DNA of 64,000 nt from positions 1 to 64,000 of the forward strand of contig JADCRB010000106.1 in assembly GCA_021464245.1 (NCBI GenBank), written 5' to 3'. Below, one piece after another: positions 38,031-49,137 of this stretch; within the stretch, counting starts at the first letter, position 1; every line of letters begins with the position of its first letter. The stretch comes from Carallia brachiata. Its lineage: Eukaryota; Streptophyta; Magnoliopsida; Malpighiales; Rhizophoraceae. The notes beneath the pieces are model-generated. The model did no database searches. It was not told where the DNA came from and saw nothing but the letters and a program-made list of their open reading frames with translations. Position numbers and translations under genes: made by a program.

Positions 38031-38328
38031 GTTTAATAATAAATTAATATATTTTTTTATTTGTGATCTGAGTTTAAGTTCTTATTTCGGCGTTTTCCTC
38101 GACAAATAGATGAGTGGTCATTAAAGTAACTAAAGATTGTAACATAATGATGAATTCTAGACTCCATAATTTGTGTGGTCTCTTACGGCGAATTTACTTT
38201 TGGTTACGTTAATACTCAGGTGAGGGAATCTGTCACTTTAGAAGCTGTTGAATGAGATAATTTTAAATAAAATTACTGCAATTTCAATTTATAAATTTGA
38301 TGATCGACACATTTATAATAAAATTTTT
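38031..38328 (+). repeat. Dispersed repeat, copy 2 of a local pair
   Basis: This is a diverged copy of 37526-37820 in the same orientation, about 200 bp downstream. TAGATGAGTGGTCA is a good A-box-like match; the B-box region (GAATTCTAGACTCC) is degraded. Confidence 0.55.
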
Positions 38329-38999
38329 TTTGTTATTAAAAAAGTTTAATTTGAGTTTCAGATAATTAAAGGTTCGCTTCAAGAAAAGTAGAAAAGAAAG
38401 TTGGGAAAAAAATCTCCTTTGAGCAAAAGGTGCATGACATAAAGAGGAAAATATATTACTTATCCCATTTTTGGGTCCCATTAAATTATCACCACACAAA
38501 ATGACTGCGTAATTTCGCGCAGGCCACATCAAGATATATGACACTACACAATCAGAAGGCGAAAAAACTGTTTAAAACAATTAAATAAAATAAAAAAATT
38601 TATTAGGTATGTAATTGTTGGAGCGTAGTAAGTATAAAATAATTTATCTTATTAGATCATAAAAAATATATTAAATTTAAAAAATAAAAAAATAAATAAT
38701 TTATTAAATATTTTTAAATTAACTATATACCTAATTAAATGCGTTCATATAATTTTATTCTTAATTTTATTGAAGTGGAAAAGAAAACAATATATATAAT
38801 GCATATGCACACAATTGATACAACAATAATAATATAGAGTTGCCTGACCTTTATTTACTGGCCCATATGAGAATGTTACATGTAGACAAAAGGTTTATTT
38901 CACATGGTTGAGCATGTGATGTGAATGTACACTTACAATCTTCTGTCTACCATGTGGATTAACCTCTGCATTCATCTGGCAACAGCTAAGCAACCCACC

Positions 39000-39355
39000 A
39001 AGTGGATTCTTTTGTTGTTTCTGAGATCGTTGTAGGACGTATTCGGACGACTCGGGACATAGCTTCGCCGAAGTGCGATATCTACTGCCTTTGGCAGTTT
39101 TCTCCGACTGGACTTTATCTGTTTAACATTTCGATATTAGTTAGAGTTAGTTTCAGTTCGGTTTGTTTTGGGTTTTATACCCAATTTATGAATGGTCAGT
39201 CTGACCATATGAATTGTAGGCCAGGTGTGCCGTTTTCTTCTCCTGCTTCTAGCAGGTTCTCTCGATCACTTCGTGTCGAGCTTATGTACGTGTTTATTGA
39301 ATATTAATGCAATGATCTTATTTCAGTCAAAAAAAAAAAAAAGTGGATTCTTTTG
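39000..39355 (+). mobile_element. Short retro-insertion with poly(A) tail and perfect 15-bp target-site duplication
   Basis: AAGTGGATTCTTTTG occurs exactly at 39000-39014 and 39341-39355. The insert of about 326 bp ends in CAGTC and a run of A (about 39329-39340). It carries no coding sequence. The inside is clearly less AT-rich than its surroundings and contains a palindrome, TGGTCAGTCTGACCA (about 39191-39205). It fits the 3' UTR of a 5'-truncated LINE, or a SINE. The exact duplication means a recent insertion. Confidence 0.85.
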
Positions 39356-40308
39356 GGGTCCTTTATTATTGCTATTTTTTTTATATAAACAAAAAGAAAA
39401 AGAAGAATAATTTTTAAAAGAGGGATAAGCAAAAAATCAGAAACAACACTGTAAAGTTTGGCATATACATCCCACGTTACTGGGGAACATAGCAAAGAGA
39501 ATTTCAGACTTATTGTAACTTTTTAGTTTTCCTTATCTGTGTAGGTCATCACCAGATTGAGAACACACCCATGAAATAAAACTGAATTTTTATCAGTTCT
39601 TATCATATTTGTCACCTTTTTCTGCTGGTTGCACTGATATGTATATATATAAAAGATTGCCTAAAAAAACGTGAAAATGTCGCTTTCAACATATATTGAA
39701 AGAAGAAAATTTTTGTGTCAATTTTATAGTCAATTTGAGATGCGATGGCATGAGCTCTCTTACTGTATGAGCACAGTAATTACTAGATATTAAATGTATT
39801 TTGAGTTAATTTAATTGGGGTGACTATCATAAAATATGAATAATTTACTGTGTTGATATAACTTACACTTATTTTTTATTTTTTATTTTTTCTCCCTATG
39901 CATAAAAAAAAAGAGAGAGAGAGAGAAACATTAATACGAAAGGCATCACAAGTTGAAATGATTGTGTTCGCTAGGCGATTAACGTAAACTTTTGCTAATA
40001 TTGTAATTAATATATAATGACATTCATATAATAAAAACCTTCCATAGTGGTATGTTCGATCGATCCTTCCAAATTACTATTTGTCTTTTTGACACCCAAA
40101 ACATATAATTAACAACGCTTCCAAGCTTTTACGATGAGTGGATTTCAACTCTTGAGAAGATTATGATTGCGGGAGCAGTAAATTGGAAGCAATCAAAAGC
40201 ATGTGCCAAGATTTCAATTTTTATGATTGATATGCTGTACTACTTATGCCACTAACCATGCTGTGTCATTGGAACACAAAAGGATGTGCATATGTCCGTG
40301 AGTGGTAA

Positions 40309-40350
40309 CCCAACCCCTACCCCTCCCCCCTCCTCTCCCCCCCACCCCCC
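40309..40350. other. C-rich tract; G-quadruplex potential on the minus strand
   Basis: The tract has several runs of three to seven C separated by one to three bases. The minus strand thus has at least four G runs, enough for a G-quadruplex. It lies far from any recognised gene. Confidence 0.6.
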
Positions 40351-40963
40351 AAAAAAAGGACTACAAACCTGAACGATCCCATGGCTTAATTAAGTTGATT
40401 AATTAACAGTGTGATTACTGAAGAGTGCTTGCTGATAATGAGTTATAATTCAATTTGTATTGGAGTCAATTTTTTCTTAGTGTAGCAGAACATTGTTCTA
40501 ATATTCTATATCTCATTTAAATTTCCTTTCTCACATTTGTTATTGCGTTAATTTGACTTTCTTAAGAAAATGAATTCAATTAAAAATTTTTAAAGAAAAA
40601 ATACCCAACAAAATATTTTTATATATTTACTGGATTTGAGGTAACCTAAGCGTGGACGGGCCCCATTAAGAGAGCCCAAGAAAGCACTCAAAAGCCTATA
40701 TTGCGCAAAGTGGCGGGAGGCCCCCATGTGACCACAAACAACTTACCATTCCAATGTGGGGCGGGGGACCAACATGGGTTGGTTTAATTGATAGTTGAAT
40801 TGGTCATAAATGAATTTTATTTATAATGTTAGGGTTTGAAATATAATAAAAATATATTATGAGAGACTTTAATTATTTATCGTTAAAGTATTCTCAATTT
40901 TTGAGTAATTGTCTACTTAACCATTATTTTATATGACAAAAAAATTAATGTGGGGCCGGGGAA

Positions 40964-40983
40964 AGAGAGAGAGAGAGAGAGAG
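40964..40983. repeat. (GA)n microsatellite
   Basis: About ten GA units in intergenic DNA. Confidence 0.85.
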
Positions 40984-43900
40984 CTGACAACAAACAAACG
41001 CTCTTGGGGATTTTTTTTGGCTGCTTTGTTACTAACGTCAACTTCTACTGACGTGTGACACAAAAATGGATAACAGGATAAGCCTTACGATAAAAGGCTT
41101 TTGTGTATAGTAACACTCTGTTGGTTAACTTCCAAACGGCCCACGAAAGATGAAATTATTACATCCCGCTTCCAATCACACCCAAAAAAAATAAGGTGAC
41201 CACAAAATGCTTAGAAATTACATAAGAATGACGAAAAAAGTGCCGCATTATGCTTTAACATCAGTAAACCTGTCCGCCCTGTTGTTAAAAAATAAAAAAA
41301 AGCCAAACCAGAGTCACAAATGCTAATACTGCTAAGAAGCCGTGCTTACCAGAATAAAAGGAAAAAGCAGGCAATAGCCAAGTTAGTTGGCGACAATAGC
41401 CTTCAACTGAGGGTTGAGGTAATCTCAGCTCCTCCCTCATCATCCCTTATAATGGTCTTATCATTTTTTCTACGGCCAAAAAAAATAATAATAATAAAGC
41501 ATAGGCATACGTTCTTTAGCCTCTCTTCCTGTATCCTTTTGCTCTCTGCGCTTTTGCTGATGGGATCAACATGCCATAGCTGTTTATCTCATTTCAAGCT
41601 TCCTTTTCCCTCTTATATTCCTAGGGGATGGGATAAGCGCAAGTAGGTAAAGATGTGAAAAATAATTTACCATTCGTCTATCTTGATTGTTCATAGGATT
41701 TTGTATTTTATTTGATCATTTTATGATAATTACCGGTCAAAGATAAAAGATGTTTGTTTAATCATGGGAATGAGTGATTTTTGTACCGAAGTTGAGCTAT
41801 TCAAATATCTCGTTTATTTATTTGCTTAACTCCGACTTGTACCAGAGATCATACAACTCCACTTCTGCCTTTTCCACAACAGGAAAAGCCCCACCAGGCC
41901 CAGTGGTCACTGGCTCATTGCGCATCTTGTAGTGAACTCGGGCCACTGGTTAACAAACAGAACGGGTCAATAAGAGGGTATGAGTACATTACCAGAGGAT
42001 TTTTGTTCGATTTTTACTCGAATGAATGATGTGTTAAAGTATAACAAATTTTTATTTTTTTACAATTATATTGATAAAATAAGAAACAAAAAAATCTTAT
42101 CATTTCATTTTGTTATTTAAGAAAGTATTAATGTAATTGTAAAAATATAAAAATTCATTGTACTTTGATTCGTTAATTAAACAAAAATCAAATAAAAATT
42201 CCCAAATGCCTAATTTTTCCCCAAGAGTAGCACCAATGCTATTTGACAGACAACTGCATACATTTTGGACCAGTGGGCATACGAATGTTTCTGTTGATTA
42301 GTGCATATAAACATTAAGGACGTTTACAACTTAAAATATGTCACACTTGGGCAGCAACCAGGCACAATAAGCAGAAACATGACAAAGAGATGCAGTTCTT
42401 CATGCATGGTCGCCGTTATCCAGTGCAGAATGGTAGAAATCAGCAAATATTTAGCACAACATGAAATTCTAACGGAAATAATTCTCAAAAAAAAAAGCAA
42501 ATATTTCTCTAAAAACTTCGTATTACACAAATAGGTATTGAGGTAGCTTTGAAAAAAGTAAAGATACTCGTACATGTACAAGTGGGCTACGGGTATGGTT
42601 GTGGGACATGAAAATTTTCTTAAAAAAAAGCCTTTCTTCATAATGGAAGACACTGCTAATTGTTCATGTTTATATCATCACCCCAGAACTAATATGTCCA
42701 TGGCAGACCAAAGCCAGTGTCAAACGTCAATTGCTAAGGCATGAAAGGACCAAATAACAAACACCTGCAGTTTATGGCAAAACATTGAATGGGTTGGAGT
42801 AATGGTATGTCCCGTCCAGGGTGACTGCTCAGGACAAGTGGATGAAAGCTGTAGTTATCAAGCAGTCATTGCATGTGAAAATTTGGTAACACAGCACCAG
42901 ATTCCATTGATAATATGAAATACACAATATTAAGACGCCGAGCAACTTGGATTTTTATTTAGAATTGCCCACAAGGATGACTCCTTTGAGTTTCTCACAT
43001 CTAAAGGTAAAAGAAACAAGGTTAACCATCGAAAATAATTCCTACATCAAATGGTTTTTTAATAATGAAATGAACTTGAGTGATTGGAATAGCATGCTTC
43101 AAATAAATCTTAAAAGTCTGTAGTGTTGCTTGGTTAACAGTAAGTCCAGTTATCCATAAGCTATATGTGCATGGAGTACACTGCACCTCTAAGGATCTTT
43201 TCAATTTAGTATCAAATGTCTTATATCAAGGCATGTAGATCCCAAATTTAGTGGAGTAGTGAAATGAGTTTGAACAGAGTACAAATGTACAGACCTCTAT
43301 CTTTGGTAAACCAGGTTGCATCTATTTGTTATCACTCTATCATGGTTATCAACGGCTTCCCAGGAAATAAAGGATACTGGATATTCAGCCCAAAGACAAA
43401 TTAGAACCCTCAAAAAGATCAACTCAATCAACATTGTCTCAACAAAATCAAAGAAAAGCAATTCACGCATAACAGAATGAAAACAAAAATTTTAGATTAG
43501 CAGTAACATGCACAGGAATAGCATATTTCTGAAACTAGAGGAATCATATTTCTGTAAAATTGTAAACACTTGACATAACTACACTGACATTGAGGACGCG
43601 AATGTTGACTGTAATGATTAAGAAAAGGATATTAAAATCAATCAGTAAAAATATCATATGTTGTTCCTTGCAAGCATCCAGCAAGCATGAATGTATAACT
43701 CATGACCCTAAGTATTGCAAATTAGAGATACTAACCATTCACCAGCAGAAAATGTCCAGCAGGCCTTCACAACTATGCACCAACCATAGTTTAAGTCCTG
43801 CAAACTCTGGCTTTTACTACACTGAAACCTCTCTTTGGTTTATAAAACAGGACAAGGAAAACAGCGTCAATGATATGATGCTAAGTTTCTGGAATTTATT

Positions 43901-45686
43901 GAGGAAAAAATGATCTAAAATGAGGGGTTTTAGCTTAGAATTCATCTGCCACCCCATGGAGTATCAAAGGCCATTTCCATCATAAACTAAGATGACAAAA
44001 TTTTCACTTCCAGCTTCTCACTGCAGCATCTTGTCCAACACATAAAGCACAAATGCACACATCAGAGTTAAATTCAAGCTACACACTACTAGTCCTTAAT
44101 AATACAGTTTATTTGGTTTCACAAGACCCAATGATGAAAAGTTCACATTCAGTGGCATTGCAGACCAGATGCCGAATAATGAACAATCAATCAGTCATTC
44201 AAACAAATGATCAGCAGAACTGTATTATAAGCAGTTTCCACTTATGAGAGTTCATAATGAGTTAATGATATTTAGAAATTATTCGTTCCATGGCATCCAT
44301 AGGTGATTTAAGATCGCAGAAAACATTTACCAATTGCGGCCTTTTTTGCTTCGTCAATTCACTTGCAATACAACCAGCACCATTTTACATATTGTGCCAA
44401 CACAAAACATAGCAGGACCCGAACTAAAACTATGCTGGAGATTGAAGTCCATTCAAAATTTTCCAAAATATGCTAACTAAAAAATTTGACAGTCCTTCAA
44501 ACGTGTAAAGGCGGTAAAGTTTCCATCAATATAATGCACGCAAAAGATTGCATAAAATTAAAAATTAAAAATTCCCACCATCAAGTGCATAAATTAGATA
44601 AATTGAACTCCTCAGTATACAATCTGATCAACAATATTATTTGAAGTTCCCCCAGAACATTACCAAAATAAAATATCTTTCTTTTTCCTCTTCTAAAAGC
44701 AGAACATTGTCAATAGATGACAGACCTTATGCAAAGTTTTAGCAGTTCCCAGCAGCTTGCAGCATCAAACAAATAAAATCCATTTTGCCAGAGGTGACAT
44801 CAACGAAACAATTACACAGAGAGAGAGAAAGACAGATTATCCAAAAAATTTACACCAATAATGGGATATAACCATTAGTACCCACATGCATTCATGAAAA
44901 ACAGCGTGGCAATACATGTTAGTTTTCATTGACCTTCTAAAGTCAATCGGAACATCATGCTAACAAAAATGACCACCCTCAAGAAATAAAGAAGAAGAAA
45001 TCTCTAGCACATTAATCTATAACCATCCTTAGAGTGGTAAGGACCTCTGCCTACCTTTTGTGATTGAGGAATTTTATGAACTTATCAGATAATGATCTCA
45101 ACCAAATAAAGGAAAGCAAATGTGTACATCATAGTTGATCACAATTAGAAATCGTCTGGGAAACTCACAACTCAGCAGCATGGCCTTCACAAAGAAAGCA
45201 ATTTGAATGGCTATTTTAGCTATCTTCAGAAATGCCATCTAATCCAAATTCACACTGTTTTGGTCTGAATAACGGATAACAGCATTCAGAAGCCGTCAAT
45301 TAAAAGCTAATTGCTGTCAAGCATTTGGAGATACAACGAAAGAAAGATGAATCATCAAGGCAAAGCCAATAATCCAACTTCAGCTATAAAACCCAAATAC
45401 ATGGAAATAGAGGGGGAAGGATGGTGAAGAAGAAGCTTCACACCACAATATCGTCAACCATAACAATATCACTTAGCATAATTTAGAAAATTAACAAGAG
45501 AATGATATTGCTACTATCCTGGATTTACAAAATGTAAGCAGGCAGAATTGTAATACCCTGCAAAAAGCCCCGGCTAAGTGATGCTCCAGTTATAGTCAAC
45601 AACTCAACATTAAAAGCTTACCAAGCACAGAAAGTTGAGTTACATGCAAGTATAGCTGCTATGATGGAAAGGATTTCACAAGCCAA

Positions 45687-47008
45687 TCAAGTAAAATTAG
45701 CACCCATTTCTTTAAGTTTCAACTCCAATGCCATGCGTTCATTCTCGGGCTTCATCCCCTCATTTTCCATTCTCAATTTTTCTGGTTCACGATCTCTTTT
45801 CCTGCTAAATCGTTGCCATTTAAATCATTGCTCTTCCAGCTCCAATATTTCAACTTCAATTTGTAGCTTTTGTTCATCTAACTGAAGTTTGCAAGATTCT
45901 ATCCACTGCTTCTGTAACCAAGCTGCTTTTGTGCTTTCAGGTGAGACTTTATTCATGTCAACTTGGGCAAACTGTGGATGAGGATAGGGCCCATTATGGC
46001 CATCCTGCAATGAAGTACCATAACAAAAATCTCCACGTCCTAGACTTGGTCAAAACCTTTTTGAAGGGCCCCCAGACAACCCACGCACCCCATTGCCTCC
46101 TCCATTTGAAGTATGATTCTCCTCACAATCATCGTGGTCATCTGTCTCCGCTTCCTGATCATCTTCATCAAAATCATCATTCTGGTGCCTTCTCACATCA
46201 TCACTTTCATGATCATCACTACTTCTGAGAGCCAACTGCACAGAACGCTGCAATGCTGGGTCATGAGGCAGACGCAATCTGTTTCCATTGTGGTATGAAC
46301 ACATCTCCTCATAGAAGAGATGCTTTGAGCTTAATATTTTCCTGACATCATCTTTCTCTTTATCCGTTAGATAATTTATAACATCCAAAAGTGCAGGGTT
46401 CTCCACAACCTGGCAAGACGTGCCCCTACCAAGCATATCATTCAACCTTTTATACCTTTTGTTAAGGACATTAAATTTATCCTCGCACTGCTGTGGCGAA
46501 ACATGGAAACCCCTTCGGCCATGACCCTTGAAACTGATTTCCACTTGTCCTTTTTCTGTAAAACAGAAAACTTTCTCACGCCACCACCGCAATCTGATGT
46601 AACATCCTCACCTATATATGACACAGCAGTTATCAAGAGCCTCACCATCTTATCAGTCCACTTAACACGTTGCCACGGCAACCCCTTTTTCCCTTTACCC
46701 GCGTCATTTCGGCAGTCTACCCCTTCTTCAGTATAACTTGGTTCATCTTCATCACTTAAAGAGTTTTTCCCTCTATCTCCTTTGTTGTAATCACTCAAAG
46801 ATATGCTTTGATCAGAGTTGGGCATGGTTCCCATAGCAAGGGGGAAACCCTCATGAATTGAGGGAATACCTCCTGACATTTGGCGATGGAGAGGGTTTTG
46901 GTGGTGGTTCATAGCCTGGTGCTGTGCTTGATGATGACCTCTCATTGATCCGTGCAAATCAAGACCTCCAAATGGCGCCCCACCCGGAATCATACCTCCC
47001 TGTGACAC
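45687..47008 (-). pseudogene. Single-domain trihelix factor, likely pseudogene (one frameshift, two in-frame TGA)
   Basis: The sequence is intronless and close to the Arabidopsis At1g21200/At1g76870 type. It starts MSQGGMIPGGAPFGGLDLHG at 47008. The trihelix region has LPWQRVKWTDKMVRLLITAV, then QKKDKWKSVSRVMAE, and, after a missing base in the C4/T2 run at 46510-46515, GFHVSPQQCEDKFNVLNKRY. The conserved KHLFYEEMCSYHNGNRL and an acidic region follow. A TGA at 46050-46052 interrupts SKRF-PSLGRG, and a TGA at 45825-45827 replaces Arg in LEEQ-FKWQRFSRK. The frame then continues to a final stop at 45687. The second TGA, and perhaps the first, would derive from CGA by a C-to-T change. Two Leu-to-Pro-like changes near the C-terminal coiled coil also suggest relaxed constraint. 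Confidence 0.8.
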
Positions 47009-49137
47009 ATTTCTTCCATTTTCTTTTCTTATAATGAAACAATTTTGACCACACCCTAAACCCTATAATTCCTCAAAACCCCAACTTCAGCTCCAGCTAG
47101 ATGTATATGCTATGATTAAAAAATTACTTTGGCAAAAATAAATCACACCCTTTGTTGTTTTTGACCCTTTAAGCGTTCCAGCTCCAGCTATCTAAATCCC
47201 CAAGCACAAATGTCAGATCCCCACAAAACCAAACTCAAACAACTACCCATTTCTATTCAGAAGAGAAACCCATATACCCACCAAGTTTACCAGTTCAAAC
47301 TCGCCGTTTGCCCAAATCATTCAACAGAACATACAAGGCCAAATAAGCCAATCGGTAGAAAACCAACAATCTTCATATCTGCGACAGAACTCCGTGCAGA
47401 CCAAAGCCAGTGAAGCATCAAAAGAGACGTTCCCTGGCTAAAGATAAGCACAGAATCAGGGAGCACTCCATTAAGATCTCAGATACAAAATCCAAACCCT
47501 CATTTGGACGGCAGCCTTGGGTTGCTGCCCACTGTCCAGAGATGTGCAATCTAATCCCCTTGTGTGTGCGTGTGCGCTGTGTGTGTTTTGGTTAAAAATA
47601 TCACATATCTATTAGGATTATTGTGCCGCACAAAGATATACGTTCAGCAAGGGGGGCGCAGTGTTGTAAATTTTAAATTCATTGACTTTCGAGAACCAAC
47701 CATAAGGTCCATTTCCGAAATTTCCTTTTAAAACATAAAAGATAAAAGATGAGGATTAGAAATAAAAGAATTATTTAAGTGATGTAATAATATTATTTTT
47801 TTTAAGGAAAAATTTTTTTTCATATTGATACAAATAAGTTATAACAATTTTTTCATAAGATAAAATGAAATAACACTTAACTGTAATTTATACTACTGAA
47901 ATCAAACTCTCAAAAATAATTTTTATAGTGTTGTAGAATTATTATTATATAATGTGTAGATTTTTTTATTTTTTCTACATCTATGTGACAAATTATATAT
48001 TTATAAAGAGATTAAATTAATAATTATTTGATTCAAGAGATGCGTCTTTTAAATTTAATAAACACAACTATTTTAACGTGTCTCTTCATCAATAAATACA
48101 TATTTATAATTATTAAATTAATTAAAAAATATAACTTTTTATATTTTAAAATTTTTCAACATTTTCTCGTAATGCCCAAACAAATTGGGGTCATTACTAA
48201 TTTACTGGAAACGCCAGAGTAGCTCGGGGCTTGTCCTGTGCAGAGTCGGAGACTCAAATTTTACGATGAACGGTGGACTGTTTACTTGCTTGCCGTTGAA
48301 AAAATGTTTAGTAGTTTTATTTAATTATTTTAAAATAATTATAAAATAATATATAAAGTTAAATAATTAAATTTAAAAATAATTAAAAATTAAATAAACC
48401 ATTAAGAAGATTAAATATACATTTTAATTTATTTAATAATATTTTGAATGTAAATAGTCTGCTATATATTATTTTATTAAAAAAAAATATAATACCTTTA
48501 TCTATATAATTTTGAAATAGTTATACGTGATATAACTATTAAATAATTAAATTTATAAAATTTAAAAATTACTAAATACAATTAAAATAGGCTGCACGAT
48601 TATTTATTTTATTTATAGGAAGGTAGCTAGTGATCCTTTTATTAAAAAGAAAAAAAGGCCTTGCTACGTGTACTCAATCGCCGCAAAATGGTGCACACAT
48701 TAGTAATAAAAAATTATTATTTTATTTTTTAAATTAAAACTTAGATTTAAATACATAATTACCTTAAAACGTACCGTATATATATCATACAAGATTTTTC
48801 ACGAAAAAAGCTTTTGATTTGAATTTTTTTAAAGCAGCAAAAAAATTATTATATTATATATATGTACAATGTATACAAAATATATATGTAATATTTGTCA
48901 AAAAAATAAATTTAACTACATAAACACATAACATAAATACGTAATAAATATGCCTATTTTTAATTTTTTAAATTTAATATATTTACTACTTAATAGCATA
49001 AAACTATTGTATGCTATCCAAGTGTGCACTGTGCCCACGTAGTTTTTCTGAAAAAAGATTATTGGCCGAAAACCCTCACAGACTACTGGGGGAGGGAGAG
49101 AGGGGGGCTATAGTAGCATTACTGTAGAAAGAAGGAA
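47009..49137. other. Divergent promoter region between trihelix pseudogene and LSM3
   Basis: Left of 47.6 kb is the trihelix leader, with a GT-rich tract at 47558-47590. The rest is very AT-rich. A weak inverted repeat (CTACGTG at 48663-48669, and its complement at 49037-49043) may bound a degraded MITE. The last 100 bases are the GA/G-rich LSM3 leader. Confidence 0.5.
47053..47065 (-). promoter_or_regulatory. Telo-box-like repeat upstream of the trihelix pseudogene
   Basis: CCCTAAACCCTAT on the plus strand holds one and a half telomere-type units, about 45 bases before the trihelix ATG. Such boxes occur in plant promoters and leaders; function here is unproved. Confidence 0.3.

Larger units (their letters stand above)
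31055..45686. other. 14.6-kb region without a recognisable gene
   Basis: 31-42 kb is mostly AT-rich and carries small retro-insertions, a tandem duplication, a repeat pair and a C-rich tract, listed separately. From about 42.2 to 45.6 kb the sequence is less AT-rich and looks like intron or UTR DNA, but I found no exon. It may include the 3' flank of the trihelix pseudogene. ORFs here are short and without family character. Confidence 0.5.

Noticed and set aside
41320..41646. 108-codon plus-strand ORF
   Set aside because: Hydrophobic and low-complexity stretches but no known pattern; no promoter or splice support.
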